Origin: Marivita sp. GX14005
GTDB taxonomy: Bacteria > Pseudomonadota > Alphaproteobacteria > Rhodobacterales > Rhodobacteraceae
Direction: 5' to 3'
Assembly: GCF_023370775.1 (NCBI RefSeq)
Contig: NZ_JAMCCQ010000003.1
Coordinates: 337,123 to 401,122 of the forward strand
DNA: 64,000 bases
A program made the position numbers and the translations under genes. The notes beneath the pieces were generated by a model. It was not told the origin of the DNA. It saw only the letters and a list, made by a program, of their open reading frames with translations, and ran no database searches. The first letter of the stretch is position 1, and each line of letters begins with the position of its first letter. Shown here piece by piece: positions 49,764-59,167 of this stretch.

Positions 49764-50462
49764 GTGGTTGAATGGCGGATTTCCGGCGGGCTGACTGAAT
49801 ATGACGAGGCGGTTGCCGCGATGGAGGCGCGCGCGGCGGCGATTGCGGCGGGCAAGGCCGAGGAATTGATCTGGCTTCTGGAGCATCCGCCTCTCTATAC
49901 CGCCGGCACAAGCGCGAAACCGGCCGATCTGAAGGATCCGGAGCGGTTTCCGGTGTTCGAGACCAAGCGCGGCGGGCAATATACCTATCACGGTCCGGGG
50001 CAGCGCGTTGTCTACGTGATGCTCGATGTGGGCGCGCGCGGGCGCGATGTGCGGTGCTTCGTTCAGGATCTCGAACGGTGGGTGATCGCCACGCTCGCAG
50101 AGTTCGGGCTGACGGGGCATATCCGCGACGGGCGCGTCGGCGTCTGGATCGAGCGGCCGGACAAACCGGCGCTGGGGGACGGCACGCGGGCCGAGGACAA
50201 GATCGCGGCAATCGGTATCCGGTTGCGCAAATGGGTCAGCTTTCATGGCATCTCGATCAATGTCGAGCCGGATCTGGAACATTTCGACGGGATCGTGCCA
50301 TGCGGCATCACGCAATACGGGGTCACGTCGCTTGTCGATCTGGGATTGCCGGTGACGATGGAAGACGTCGATGTCGCGCTGCGGCGAACATTCGAGGATG
50401 TGTTCGGCGATGGCGCGACAGGCGCGTCGCACTGTGTCAGGGACGCCGCATTGCAGCGTTGA
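49764..50462 (+). CDS. lipB: Lipoyl(octanoyl) transferase
   Basis: A 232-aa LipB that moves octanoate from acyl carrier protein to lipoyl domains of 2-oxoacid dehydrogenases. Family motifs: [16 protein letters not shown] near 68-84, [14 protein letters not shown] with catalytic Lys near 145, and [13 protein letters not shown] with the nucleophilic Cys near 180. The start is GTG 49764 (MVEWRISGG), the only one that fits the family N-terminus. Confidence 0.94.
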   Translation: MVEWRISGGLTEYDEAVAAMEARAAAIAAGKAEELIWLLEHPPLYTAGTSAKPADLKDPERFPVFETKRGGQYTYHGPGQRVVYVMLDVGARGRDVRCFVQDLERWVIATLAEFGLTGHIRDGRVGVWIERPDKPALGDGTRAEDKIAAIGIRLRKWVSFHGISINVEPDLEHFDGIVPCGITQYGVTSLVDLGLPVTMEDVDVALRRTFEDVFGDGATGASHCVRDAALQR

Positions 50463-50569
50463 CGCAACGGCACTGCTGCACATCAACCGTTCCTTCATCT
50501 TCCAAACCCAGTTTGGCCGAAGCGAATCGAAATCGAGAGGCTGCAAGGCATGAACTGCGACAATAAAGT

Positions 50570-50583
50570 TTGATCTGCGTCAA
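50570..50583. promoter_or_regulatory. FnrL/FNR-type box upstream of ctaD
   Basis: TTGATCTGCGTCAA fits the FNR half-site pair TTGAT-N4-ATCAA with one change (GTCAA), a form common in Rhodobacter FnrL sites. It is 107 bp upstream of the ctaD start. It suggests oxygen-dependent control of the aa3 oxidase; direction of control cannot be read from the sequence. Confidence 0.65.
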
Positions 50584-50689
50584 ATACATCCGTTGCCGCT
50601 GCGGATCGCCCGCTCTAAAAAGAGCATCGGAGTGACAGGTTCAGCCCGCCAGAGCTGTGCCTCATCGATATCATTTGCAGGAGGCAGAT

Positions 50690-52363
50690 ATGGCAGACGC
50701 CGCCATTCACGGCCATGAACACGAAGATCAGCGCAGTTTCTTCACGCGCTGGTTCATGTCCACCAACCATAAAGACATCGGGATTCTTTACCTGATCGTC
50801 GCCGGTCTCGCGGGTTTCATCTCCGTGGCTTTCACCGTCTACATGCGCATGGAGCTGATGCATCCGGGTGTGCAATACATGTGCATGGAAGGCGCACGCC
50901 TGACCGCCGCTGCCGTGGGCGATTGTACTCCCAACGGGCATCTGTGGAACGTGCTGATTACCGGTCACGGCATCCTGATGATGTTCTTTGTGGTGATCCC
51001 GGCGCTGTTCGGCGGTTTCGGCAATTATTTCATGCCCCTGCAGATCGGCGCGCCCGATATGGCGTTCCCGCGCCTGAACAATCTCAGCTTCTGGCTCTTC
51101 GTCGCCGGCACCACGCTGGCGGTCTGCTCGGTCTTTGCGCCGGGGGGCAACGGGCAACTCGGCTCCGGCGTCGGCTGGGTGCTTTATCCGCCGCTTTCCA
51201 CCACTGAGGGCGGGCTGTCGATGGATCTGGCGATCTTCGCGGTGCATGTCTCCGGCGCATCCTCGATCCTCGGTTCGATCAACGTGATCACCACCTTCCT
51301 GAACATGCGCGCGCCGGGCATGACGCTCTTCAAGGTGCCGCTGTTCTCATGGTCGATCTTCATCACCGCGTGGATGATTCTGCTGGCGCTGCCGGTTCTG
51401 GCGGGTGCAATCACGATGCTGCTGACCGACCGCAATTTCGGAACGACCTTTTTCGACCCCGCAGGCGGCGGCGATCCGGTGCTCTATCAGCACATCCTGT
51501 GGTTCTTCGGGCACCCGGAAGTCTACATCGTGATCCTGCCGGCCTTCGGCATCATCAGCCATGTCGTCGCCACATTCAGCCGCAAGCCGATCTTCGGCTA
51601 TTTGCCGATGGTCTGGGCGATCATCGCGATCGGTGCTCTGGGCTTCGTCGTGTGGGCGCACCATATGTATACGGTGGGCATGTCGCTGACGCAGCAGAGC
51701 TATTTCATGCTGGCCACGATGGTTATCGCGGTTCCGACGGGCGTGAAGATCTTCTCCTGGATCGCGACCATGTGGGGCGGCTCGATCGAGTTCAAGACGC
51801 CGATGCTCTGGGCCTTCGGCTTCCTGTTCCTCTTCACCGTCGGCGGTGTGACGGGCGTTGTGCTCGCGCAAGCATCGGTGGACCGGGCCTATCACGACAC
51901 CTACTACGTTGTAGCGCATTTCCACTACGTGATGAGCCTCGGCGCGGTGTTCGGCATCTTTGCGGGCATCTACTTCTACTTCCCGAAGATGACCGGAAAA
52001 ATGTATCCCGAATGGGCCGGCAAGCTGCATTTCTGGGCGTTCTTCATCGGCGCCAACCTGACCTTCTTCCCGCAGCATTTCCTGGGCCGTCAGGGTATGC
52101 CGCGGCGCTATATCGACTATCCCGAGGCGTTCGCCTTCTGGAACTACGTGTCGAGCTGGGGTGCCTTCCTGTCCTTCGCATCGTTCCTTTTCTTTATCGG
52201 CGTGATGGTGTGGAGCCTCGCCAAGGGCCGTGCCGAGACGGCGAAGAACCCGTGGAACGAATACGCGGATACGCTGGAATGGACCCTGCCCTCCCCGCCG
52301 CCCGAGCACACGTTCGAGCAGCTGCCGAAACGGGAGGACTGGGAAAAGACCCACGCCCATTGA
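50690..52363 (+). CDS. ctaD: Cytochrome c oxidase subunit I (aa3 type)
   Basis: A 557-aa integral membrane subunit with 12 predicted TM segments and the heme a, heme a3 and CuB sites. It reads [13 protein letters not shown] at about 23, [11 protein letters not shown] (heme a His), [16 protein letters not shown] (CuB His and cross-linked Tyr), HHMYTVGM and [11 protein letters not shown] (heme His pair). The protein reduces oxygen to water and pumps protons. The ATG 50690 is preceded by GCAGGAGGC, a strong ribosome site. The terminal oxidase gene stands alone, with a terminator behind it, and other cta genes are outside the window. Confidence 0.98.
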   Translation: MADAAIHGHEHEDQRSFFTRWFMSTNHKDIGILYLIVAGLAGFISVAFTVYMRMELMHPGVQYMCMEGARLTAAAVGDCTPNGHLWNVLITGHGILMMFFVVIPALFGGFGNYFMPLQIGAPDMAFPRLNNLSFWLFVAGTTLAVCSVFAPGGNGQLGSGVGWVLYPPLSTTEGGLSMDLAIFAVHVSGASSILGSINVITTFLNMRAPGMTLFKVPLFSWSIFITAWMILLALPVLAGAITMLLTDRNFGTTFFDPAGGGDPVLYQHILWFFGHPEVYIVILPAFGIISHVVATFSRKPIFGYLPMVWAIIAIGALGFVVWAHHMYTVGMSLTQQSYFMLATMVIAVPTGVKIFSWIATMWGGSIEFKTPMLWAFGFLFLFTVGGVTGVVLAQASVDRAYHDTYYVVAHFHYVMSLGAVFGIFAGIYFYFPKMTGKMYPEWAGKLHFWAFFIGANLTFFPQHFLGRQGMPRRYIDYPEAFAFWNYVSSWGAFLSFASFLFFIGVMVWSLAKGRAETAKNPWNEYADTLEWTLPSPPPEHTFEQLPKREDWEKTHAH

Positions 52364-52384
52364 CGGCAGGGCCGAACGCTGTCG

Positions 52385-52415
52385 AAAAACCCCGGTGCAT
52401 GCATCGGGGTTTTTT
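52385..52415 (+). terminator. Intrinsic terminator of ctaD
   Basis: A GC-rich near-palindrome, AACCCCGGTGCATG and CATCGGGGTT, followed by six T, 21 bp after the ctaD stop. Strong stem and T-run make this a clear Rho-independent terminator. Confidence 0.92.
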
Positions 52416-52608
52416 ACGTGGAAGCTCCTGTTGTCCGGCGGTATGTTTCTTCTAGTTTCGCATCCGAGAGGAGCGGCGCATGTCCCGCAAGTTCAGATCG
52501 CACCCATGATGGCTTCGTCCCCGGCTTTCCATATCGCCCCAGCCGCCCCGCCGCCTCAGGCGTGCGTGCGGGGCTGCGACACCCGGATGACAAGACCCTG
52601 ACGCACAC

Positions 52609-53100
52609 ATGCCCTACACATGGACGGAAACTTCCCGGAACACCGCCGAGCTTCGATTATGGCCGCATCAATCGCTGCCCGCCCGGGGTTTCGCCGCCAC
52701 GATTCTGGGCATCTTTACACTGTGGACAATCCCGCTTTACGGCTTGCTCGGCACGCTTGCGCTCTGGGGCGTGCTGCCTTTCGTCCTGATCGCGCTCGCG
52801 GCGATGTGGTATGCGCTCAGGCGCAATGATCGTGACCGCCAAATCCTCGAAACGCTGCGCCTGAACGAAAGCGATTTTCACCTCATCCGCGAGGCGCCGA
52901 ACGTGCCCGTGCAGGAGTGGCATTGCAATCCCTACTGGACCCGCGTGAACCTGCATGCGAAAGGCGGGCCGGTGCCGCATTACGTGACCCTGTCCGGCGC
53001 AGGGCGCGAGGTTGAGATCGGCGCGTTTTTGAGCGAAGAGGAACGCAAGGCGCTCTTCGCGGAATTGAGCGATACGATCCGGCGCATCGCCGCCCCCTGA
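52609..53100 (+). CDS. DUF2244 domain-containing membrane protein
   Basis: A 163-aa protein of the DUF2244 family, common in alphaproteobacteria next to cytochrome oxidase genes. Two TM segments lie at about 30-50 and 52-68 (ATILGIFTLWTIPLYGLLG and ALWGVLPFVLIALAAMWYAL), then a cytoplasmic part with PVQEWHCNPYWTRVNL and FLSEEERKALFAEL. The function is unknown. Its position behind ctaD hints at oxidase biogenesis or membrane quality control, which is only inference. Confidence 0.88.
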   Translation: MPYTWTETSRNTAELRLWPHQSLPARGFAATILGIFTLWTIPLYGLLGTLALWGVLPFVLIALAAMWYALRRNDRDRQILETLRLNESDFHLIREAPNVPVQEWHCNPYWTRVNLHAKGGPVPHYVTLSGAGREVEIGAFLSEEERKALFAELSDTIRRIAAP

Positions 53101-53112
53101 TCCAGAGGTGCC

Positions 53113-54039
53113 ATGGCACAGGTTCCCGCCGTTCCCAAAACGACCCGCGCGCGCCATCTGCTGCGCGCGCGCCTCTCGGCCAGCCCGACACCCGCCGCTG
53201 CGATGGTCGCGTCCGAACGCGCGGCGCTGGCGCTGCGCGCGGCGTGCCTTCGGCAGAAGCGCGCCGGTCAGGTCACGTTCCTGCTGCCGCTCGTCGGTCC
53301 CGATCAGGTCGGCAATTGGGGCGCCGTCATCGATCGCCTGCAAGCAACGCTGCGGGCGTTCCAGCGCCAGCGAAACCCGAACTGGTCCGCTGCGATCTGC
53401 TGTCAGGAACGGCCGGACATCCCCGACGATCCACGGCTCACCTTCCTGCGCTTCACTGATCGCGCACCGGGCAACGACAAGTGGCGTAAGCTTCGGATGC
53501 TGGCCGAAGCACTGCCGGATCTCGCACAGGGGCCGGGATACGCGATGTCCTTCGATGCCGACGATCTGCTCCACCCCGCTGCGGTGGACGAGATGCTGAG
53601 CCGGCAGGCGCGAGGCGGTTATCTGGCGCAAACGGGGTATGTGATGGACGCCGCGACCGGCGATATTGCGCTTTCCGCGCGGCCCTCCGTCACCGCACCG
53701 ATGCGCAAACCGTTCTGGAAACTCTGCGGCAGTTGCTGCGCGATGTATCACGACCCCTCGGAGCCCGCCTCCACCCGCTTTCTGGCCGAGATGACGCAGC
53801 ACGAACACCGCATGTTCCCCTATCTCGCCAAGCTGGCCGGGCAAGATACGGCCCCGCTGTCGCAGCCCTTGGTTCTATATATCATTAACCACGGAGAGAA
53901 TTTCGGCGCGCGGCGTGGCCGAACCGGATACAAGACCCGTTTCGTGCAGCGCTACCGGATCACCGATCCCGACGCACTGACTGCGATCCGCCGGGATTTC
54001 GCGTTGGACCGGGCGCGCGATGCGTCGACGCATCGCTGA
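53113..54039 (+). CDS. Glycosyltransferase family 2-like protein
   Basis: A 308-aa protein with a GT-A nucleotide-sugar fold: QVTFLLPLVGPDQVGNWG near residues 54-70, and the DXD-type metal motif MSFDADDLLHPAAVDEML at about 143-160. No TM segment is seen, so it is cytoplasmic or peripheral. The acceptor is unknown. It follows the DUF2244 gene by 12 bp and could share a transcript. A hairpin terminator lies at its end. Confidence 0.8.
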   Translation: MAQVPAVPKTTRARHLLRARLSASPTPAAAMVASERAALALRAACLRQKRAGQVTFLLPLVGPDQVGNWGAVIDRLQATLRAFQRQRNPNWSAAICCQERPDIPDDPRLTFLRFTDRAPGNDKWRKLRMLAEALPDLAQGPGYAMSFDADDLLHPAAVDEMLSRQARGGYLAQTGYVMDAATGDIALSARPSVTAPMRKPFWKLCGSCCAMYHDPSEPASTRFLAEMTQHEHRMFPYLAKLAGQDTAPLSQPLVLYIINHGENFGARRGRTGYKTRFVQRYRITDPDALTAIRRDFALDRARDASTHR

Positions 54040-54060
54040 TTTTCCGTGGATCGGAAAATC
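54038..54060. terminator. Bidirectional hairpin between convergent genes
   Basis: GATTTTCCG and CGGAAAATC form a perfect 9-bp stem with a 5-nt loop between the glycosyltransferase gene and the YqeY-family gene, which converge. The T/A-rich arm flanks allow termination in both directions. Confidence 0.7.
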
Positions 54061-54523
54061 ACGCCTGTGCCAGACGGTCCTTCACCATCGGGCCGACTGC
54101 GCCGAAATCCATCTGCCCGGTATATTTCGCCTTCAGCGCGCCCATCACCTTGCCCATGTCCCGGATCGAGGTCGCTCCGGTCTCGACGATCGCCGCATCC
54201 ACGGCCTGCGCAACTTCTTTGTCCGAAAGTCTGCGCGGCAGAAACTCCTCGATCACCTTGATTTCCGCAAGCTCACGCTCGGCCAGATCGAGCCGCCCCG
54301 CCTCCTCATAGGTGCGCGCGGTATCCTTTCGTTGCTTGACCATCTTACCAAGGATCGCAAGCAGTTCGCTGTCATCGACGCCGGTGTCATCGGCATTCGC
54401 GCGAGCCGCGATATCGCGGTCCTTGATGGCGGCGTTGATCAGCCGCAATGTCGAGAGCCGCGCGCTGTCCTTGTCGCGCATGGCCTGTTTGATTGACGAG
54501 GTGATCCTAGTGCGCAGATCCAT
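54059..54523 (-). CDS. yqeY: GatB/YqeY domain-containing protein
   Basis: A 154-aa YqeY-like protein: MDLRTRITSSIKQAMRDKD at the start and the C-terminal helical region with GKVMGALKAKYTGQMDFG. Related to the tail domain of GatB, it is thought to interact with tRNA or amidotransferase substrates, but its role is not settled. The long open frame upstream to 55807 is antisense to carA and is not coding. It is divergent from carA. Confidence 0.92.
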   Translation of the reverse strand: MDLRTRITSSIKQAMRDKDSARLSTLRLINAAIKDRDIAARANADDTGVDDSELLAILGKMVKQRKDTARTYEEAGRLDLAERELAEIKVIEEFLPRRLSDKEVAQAVDAAIVETGATSIRDMGKVMGALKAKYTGQMDFGAVGPMVKDRLAQA

Positions 54524-54703
54524 GACATGCCATCCAGATGATTGAACGAAGATACAGCCTAAGCGAGGAACGGCATCGGCGCAACCGCCCCTGACTAGCG
54601 CCAAGCCATTGATATAAATCATGAAATTAATTTCCGCTTTTGCTTGACCGCGCCGCCCGCTCCCCCTAGTTTCCGTCCGATTTGACCTTTGCGGAGTCGC
54701 GCC

Positions 54704-55873
54704 ATGCCACAGTCCCCCACTGCTTCCCCGACCGCCTGCCTCGTTCTTGCCGATGGCACGGTGTTTTATGGTCAGGGTTTCGGCGCAACCGGCGTGACGG
54801 TGGCTGAGCTTTGCTTCAACACTGCGATGACCGGGTATCAGGAGATCATGACCGATCCGTCCTATGCCGGGCAGATCGTGACCTTCACCTTCCCGCATAT
54901 CGGCAATGTCGGAGTGAACCCCGATGATGACGAGAGCAACGATCCGGTGGCCGAGGGTATGGTGGTCAAATGGATGCCGACGCAGAGCGCGAACTGGCGC
55001 GCGGCGCAGGAGCTTGGCGATTGGCTCGCCTCGCGCGGACGCATCGCGATCGGCGGCGTCGACACGCGGCGTCTGACCCGCTCGATCCGCCAGTCGGGCG
55101 CGCCGCATGTCGCGCTGGCGCATGATCCCGAGGGCGCATTCGATATCGAGGACCTGCTCGCCCGCGCGCGGGGATTTCCCGGGCTCGAAGGGCTGGATCT
55201 GGCGAAACAGGTGACCTGCGCGCAGAGCTACCGCTGGGACGAGATGCGCTGGGCCTGGCCCGACGGCTATGCGCGACAGGAGAACGGGAGATACAAGGTC
55301 GTCGCCGTGGATTACGGCGCGAAACGCAACATCCTGCGCAGCCTCGCCAGCGCTGGATGCGATGTGACGGTGCTGCCCGCGAGCGCAACTGCCGAGGAGG
55401 TGTTGGCGCATGACCCCGATGGCGTGTTCCTGACCAATGGCCCCGGCGATCCGGCAGCGACCGGCGAATACGCCGTGCCGATGATCCGGGAAATACTCGA
55501 CAAGACCGATCTGCCGATGTTCGGGATTTGTCTTGGGCATCAGATGCTTGCGCTGGCGCTCGGCGCGAAGACGGTCAAGATGAACCACGGTCATCACGGT
55601 GCCAATCACCCGGTCAAGGATACCGAAACCGGCAAGGTGGAGATCACATCGATGAACCATGGCTTCGCCGTGGACAGCCAGACGCTGCCGGAGGGTGTGA
55701 TCGAAACGCATGTCTCGCTTTTCGACGGTTCGAATTGCGGGATCCGCATGGCCGATCGCCCCGTCTTCTCGGTGCAGCAGCACCCCGAGGCAAGCCCCGG
55801 CCCGCAAGACAGTTTCTATCTCTTCGAACGGTTCGCGGCGTCGATGGAAAAGGCGAAAACTGCCAAGGTCTGA
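54704..55873 (+). CDS. carA: Carbamoyl-phosphate synthase small subunit
   Basis: A 389-aa glutamine amidotransferase subunit supplying ammonia for carbamoyl phosphate in arginine and pyrimidine synthesis. The N-terminal half shows CFNTAMTGYQEIMTDPSYAG. The class I glutaminase half has FLTNGPGDPA, FGICLGHQMLALALG with the catalytic Cys, and SVQQHPEASPGPQD. The large subunit gene carB is not in the window. ATG 54704 is chosen, giving the family N-terminus; GCGGAG lies upstream. Confidence 0.97.
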   Translation: MPQSPTASPTACLVLADGTVFYGQGFGATGVTVAELCFNTAMTGYQEIMTDPSYAGQIVTFTFPHIGNVGVNPDDDESNDPVAEGMVVKWMPTQSANWRAAQELGDWLASRGRIAIGGVDTRRLTRSIRQSGAPHVALAHDPEGAFDIEDLLARARGFPGLEGLDLAKQVTCAQSYRWDEMRWAWPDGYARQENGRYKVVAVDYGAKRNILRSLASAGCDVTVLPASATAEEVLAHDPDGVFLTNGPGDPAATGEYAVPMIREILDKTDLPMFGICLGHQMLALALGAKTVKMNHGHHGANHPVKDTETGKVEITSMNHGFAVDSQTLPEGVIETHVSLFDGSNCGIRMADRPVFSVQQHPEASPGPQDSFYLFERFAASMEKAKTAKV

Positions 55874-55939
55874 CGCGCGTTAACCGCCGCTTAACGGTTT
55901 GCGCTCTAGGATGCCCCGAACAGTCTCTTCGGGGGTGCC

Positions 55940-57718
55940 ATGGGCCAGGCCGAACTCAAACCGCACATGCCATTCCTGCGTGCAGACGACGCGCATGTCG
56001 CACCTGTGCAAAACGCCGATGTCGTTCTGCGAAATGCGCGTGATCTGGCTGCGTCGCGCCGGCGGCTCGATCCCGACACCCATGCGCCCGATCCGGCGCT
56101 CGACGGACTTCTGCCCCCGGAATTCTGCGCCGAACACCGCGTTTTTCCGTGGTCCACTTTGGGCGATGCGACGCTGATCGGGATCGCGCATGAGGGTGAC
56201 CGGACACAGCTGCGCGACATGCTGGAGGCGCAGATCGGCCCGGTTCTCTTTGGCGATGCGACCGAGGAGGTGATCCTGCGCCTTGTCAACGAACGGCACG
56301 GCGACTACCTCGCCAACTTGGCCGAAACGCAGGTCGCGAAGGACTACAGCTGCCGCGACATAAACAAGCTCACTCCGCGCCGCGCCATTCTGGCTACGCT
56401 GTTCTTCGGAGTCAGCCTCGCGCTCATCTTCCTCTTCCCCGAAGCGTTCTTCATCGGCGTCACCGCGGTCGCCGTGTCGAACGTGCTGGCCTGCGCGGTG
56501 TTCAAGATGGCCGTTCTCCTTGCCGGCTACACCAAGCCGCCCGGCAAACCCATTCACGTTCCGCTTGCCGAAAAACCGCTGGTCAGCCTGATGGTGCCGA
56601 TGTTCAAGGAAGCGGCGATCGCGAATGAACTGGTGCGGCGTCTGTCACGGCTGAGCTATCCGAAAGCGCTGCTCGATGTGGTTCTGGTGCTGGAGGCGTC
56701 GGACAAGGCGACGCGTCAGATGATCCGCGCGCAAACGCTGCCGGCCTGGATGCGCGTGATCGAAGTGCCCGATGGCGCCCTGAAGACCAAACCGCGCGCA
56801 TTGAATTACGCGCTGCGGCACACGCGCGGCGATATCATCGGTGTCCTCGACGCCGAAGATGCCCCCGCCACCGACCAGATCGAACGCGTCGTCGAGGCGT
56901 TTCATATCTCCCCCAAGGAGGTGGCCTGCGTTCAGGGAATCCTCGATTTCTACAACACGCATTCCAACTGGATTTCGCGGTGTTTCTCCGTCGAGTATGC
57001 CACATGGTTCCGCGTCGTTCTGGCCGGCGCGGCGCGGCTCGGCTTTTCGATCCCGCTGGGCGGCACCACTGTCTACCTGCGCCGCGCCGCGCTTGAGCAT
57101 GTGGGCGGATGGGATGCGCATAACGTGACCGAAGACGCCGATCTCGGCGTCCGGCTCGCGCGCTTCGGATACCGCACGATCCTTGTGCCCACCGTCACAA
57201 GGGAAGAGGCGAACAACCGCATGATCGCGTGGATCAAGCAGCGCTCGCGCTGGCTCAAGGGATACATGATCACCTATCTTGTCCATATGCGCCGCCCGTT
57301 CCGGCTTGTCCGCGAAATGGGGCCGTGGAAATTTCTCGGCTTTCAGTTCTTCTTCCTGACCACGATCCTGCAATTCACGCTGGCACCGGCGCTCTGGTGT
57401 TTCTGGCTCGTGCTCTTCGGGTTCTCGACACCCTTTACCGAAGCGCTGCCGCAAGGCTGGCTCGGGGGCCTTCTGGCCCTCTTTCTCGTTTCGGAACTGG
57501 TCTCGCTGCTGGTCGGTTTCGTGGGCGTCGCTCGCACGCAGCATGAAAAACTCATGCAATGGGTGCCGATGATGATGTTCTACTATCCGCTCGGTGTGTT
57601 CGCGGTCTACAAGGCGCTGTCGGAACTGGTGTTCAAACCCTTCTATTGGGACAAGACGCAGCACGGGCTTTCCGCGCCAGACATTGCCGGCGGGGATATT
57701 CACATCACCCGGCGGTAG
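55940..57718 (+). CDS. Membrane glycosyltransferase, family 2, with GspE-N-like domain
   Basis: A 592-aa processive-type glycosyltransferase. Residues 50-130 resemble the N-terminal GspE domain found on some such enzymes (STLGDATLIGIAHEGD). TM segments lie near 150-195; the GT-A catalytic core follows with SLMVPMFKE, GVLDAEDAPATDQ (DXD), NVTEDADLGVRL (TED) and KQRSRWLKGYM (QxxRW), then four C-terminal TM segments. The motif set D, DXD, TED, QxxRW is as in cellulose synthase-like enzymes making surface polysaccharide. The product is unknown. Confidence 0.9.
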   Translation: MGQAELKPHMPFLRADDAHVAPVQNADVVLRNARDLAASRRRLDPDTHAPDPALDGLLPPEFCAEHRVFPWSTLGDATLIGIAHEGDRTQLRDMLEAQIGPVLFGDATEEVILRLVNERHGDYLANLAETQVAKDYSCRDINKLTPRRAILATLFFGVSLALIFLFPEAFFIGVTAVAVSNVLACAVFKMAVLLAGYTKPPGKPIHVPLAEKPLVSLMVPMFKEAAIANELVRRLSRLSYPKALLDVVLVLEASDKATRQMIRAQTLPAWMRVIEVPDGALKTKPRALNYALRHTRGDIIGVLDAEDAPATDQIERVVEAFHISPKEVACVQGILDFYNTHSNWISRCFSVEYATWFRVVLAGAARLGFSIPLGGTTVYLRRAALEHVGGWDAHNVTEDADLGVRLARFGYRTILVPTVTREEANNRMIAWIKQRSRWLKGYMITYLVHMRRPFRLVREMGPWKFLGFQFFFLTTILQFTLAPALWCFWLVLFGFSTPFTEALPQGWLGGLLALFLVSELVSLLVGFVGVARTQHEKLMQWVPMMMFYYPLGVFAVYKALSELVFKPFYWDKTQHGLSAPDIAGGDIHITRR

Positions 57719-57749
57719 CTCCGCAGACTCTTCTGGGCGGCCGGCCGCC

Positions 57750-58397
57750 TCACTCCTCCTGCGCCATCGAATCCAGCTTGAGCCGGGTGACGAAGGCGAC
57801 CGAAATGTGATCGCGCAGCGCGTTATAGGCGGCGTCCTCGTCCCGCTGTGCAATCGCGGTCACGATCGCCTCATGCTCGCTCAGGGCCTTCTCGCCGCGC
57901 CCCTCGGCCGCAAGCGAAGTCGTCGCCATGAGCGCCATCGACCGGTGCACGAGATCGAGCTGCTGGACCAGGAACCGATTGTGTGAGGCAAGATGGATCT
58001 GCTTGTGAAATCGCCGGTTGGCGCGCGCGAGCACCGCCGGTTGACCCAGAAAGGCGCGATCCTCTTCGACCATGTCGCGCAGCACCTGCACCTCCTCCTC
58101 CGTCGCGTGCCGCGCCGCGAGACGGGCGGCCAGCCCCTCGAGCTCCGTGCGCACGACGTAAAGCTCGGCCATCTGGTTGTGATCGAGCGAGGCCACGATC
58201 AGCGACCGCCCGTCACGCGCCAGAAGCGATTGCGTCTCAAGCCGCTGCAGCGCCTCGCGGATGGGGGTGCGCGACATGCCGAACCGATCGGCCAGATCGC
58301 TTTCGACCAGACGGTCGCCGGGGCGGTAGATCCCGACATCGATCGCCTCCAAAATCGAGGAATAGGCATCCTTCTGCGGAGGCTTGTCATCACTCAT
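57750..58397 (-). CDS. GntR-family transcriptional regulator (FadR/FCD type)
   Basis: A 215-aa regulator. The winged HTH covers about 10-70 (YRPGDRLVESDLADRFGMSR, TPIREALQRLE) and the all-helical FCD ligand domain follows (ELEGLAARLAARHATEEE, RRFHKQIHLASHNRFL). It binds DNA and responds to an organic-acid-like effector. The reading frame continues upstream to 59153, but that part is antisense to the nucleotidase gene. The gene is divergent from the HAD gene 102 bp away. Confidence 0.93.
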   Translation of the reverse strand: MSDDKPPQKDAYSSILEAIDVGIYRPGDRLVESDLADRFGMSRTPIREALQRLETQSLLARDGRSLIVASLDHNQMAELYVVRTELEGLAARLAARHATEEEVQVLRDMVEEDRAFLGQPAVLARANRRFHKQIHLASHNRFLVQQLDLVHRSMALMATTSLAAEGRGEKALSEHEAIVTAIAQRDEDAAYNALRDHISVAFVTRLKLDSMAQEE

Positions 58398-58499
58398 GTC
58401 GGTCCGTCCCTCGTGGCTTGGCCGAACGATAGCGCCGCCGGACCAAAAGACGCAAGCCGCGCCATTGCCAGCGGCGCCGTCCCGGCTTACCTGTGCCAC

Positions 58500-59144
58500 A
58501 TGGTAAAGGCAGCTTTCGATCACGTGCGGCACTGGGTTTTCGACCTCGACAACACGCTCTATCCGCCTGCTGTTCGGCTTTTCGACCAGATCGAGGTGCG
58601 AATGACGCGCTTCGTGATGGACGCGGTCGGGGTCGGCGAGGCTGAAGCGAACGATCTGCGGCTGAGCTACTGGCGCAGCTACGGCACGACGCTGGCCGGG
58701 CTGATGCGCGAGCATGGCGTCGACCCCGATCCCTATCTGCACAGCGTGCATGACATCGATTTCTCGGTCCTGCCAGAAGACCCGCAGCTTGCCGCGCTGA
58801 TCGATGGGCTGCCGGGGCGCAAGATCGTTTATACCAACGGCTCGGCGCCTTATGCGCAAAACGTCCTTGAAGCGCGCGGTCTGAGCGGAATTTTCGACGC
58901 GGTTTACGGCGTCGAGCACGCGGATTTCAAACCCAAGCCCGAACGGGCCGCCTTCGAACGGGTCTTCGGGCGCGACGGAACCGATCCGGCGAGCGCCGCG
59001 ATGTTCGAGGACGATCCGCGCAATCTGGCCGAACCGCATGCGATGGGCATGCGGACCGTGCATGTCGCCGAGGCCGAAATCGAGGCCGAACACATCCACC
59101 ACCACACTCCGGATCTGGCGGCGTTCCTCGCGCGCCTTACCTGA
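58500..59144 (+). CDS. Pyrimidine 5'-nucleotidase (HAD superfamily)
   Basis: A 214-aa HAD-superfamily hydrolase of the pyrimidine 5'-nucleotidase / Sdt1-like group. The nucleophile motif VFDLDNTLYPPAVRLFDQ is at about 13-30, motif II YTNGS near 116-120, Lys in FKPKPERAAF near 142 and motif IV FEDDPRNL near 166. It dephosphorylates small nucleotides or sugar phosphates in the cytoplasm. ATG 58500 is used; the frame extends upstream but antisense to the GntR gene. Confidence 0.9.
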   Translation: MVKAAFDHVRHWVFDLDNTLYPPAVRLFDQIEVRMTRFVMDAVGVGEAEANDLRLSYWRSYGTTLAGLMREHGVDPDPYLHSVHDIDFSVLPEDPQLAALIDGLPGRKIVYTNGSAPYAQNVLEARGLSGIFDAVYGVEHADFKPKPERAAFERVFGRDGTDPASAAMFEDDPRNLAEPHAMGMRTVHVAEAEIEAEHIHHHTPDLAAFLARLT

Positions 59145-59167
59145 CCGGCGCAAGGGAGAGAGCCTTC

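Noticed and set aside
54524..55807. Long minus-strand extension of the YqeY-family gene
   Set aside because: It is antisense to carA, a clear conserved gene, and lacks any family match; the real start is ATG 54523.
58398..59153. Long minus-strand extension of the GntR regulator gene
   Set aside because: It is antisense to the HAD nucleotidase; the GntR family N-terminus fits ATG 58397.
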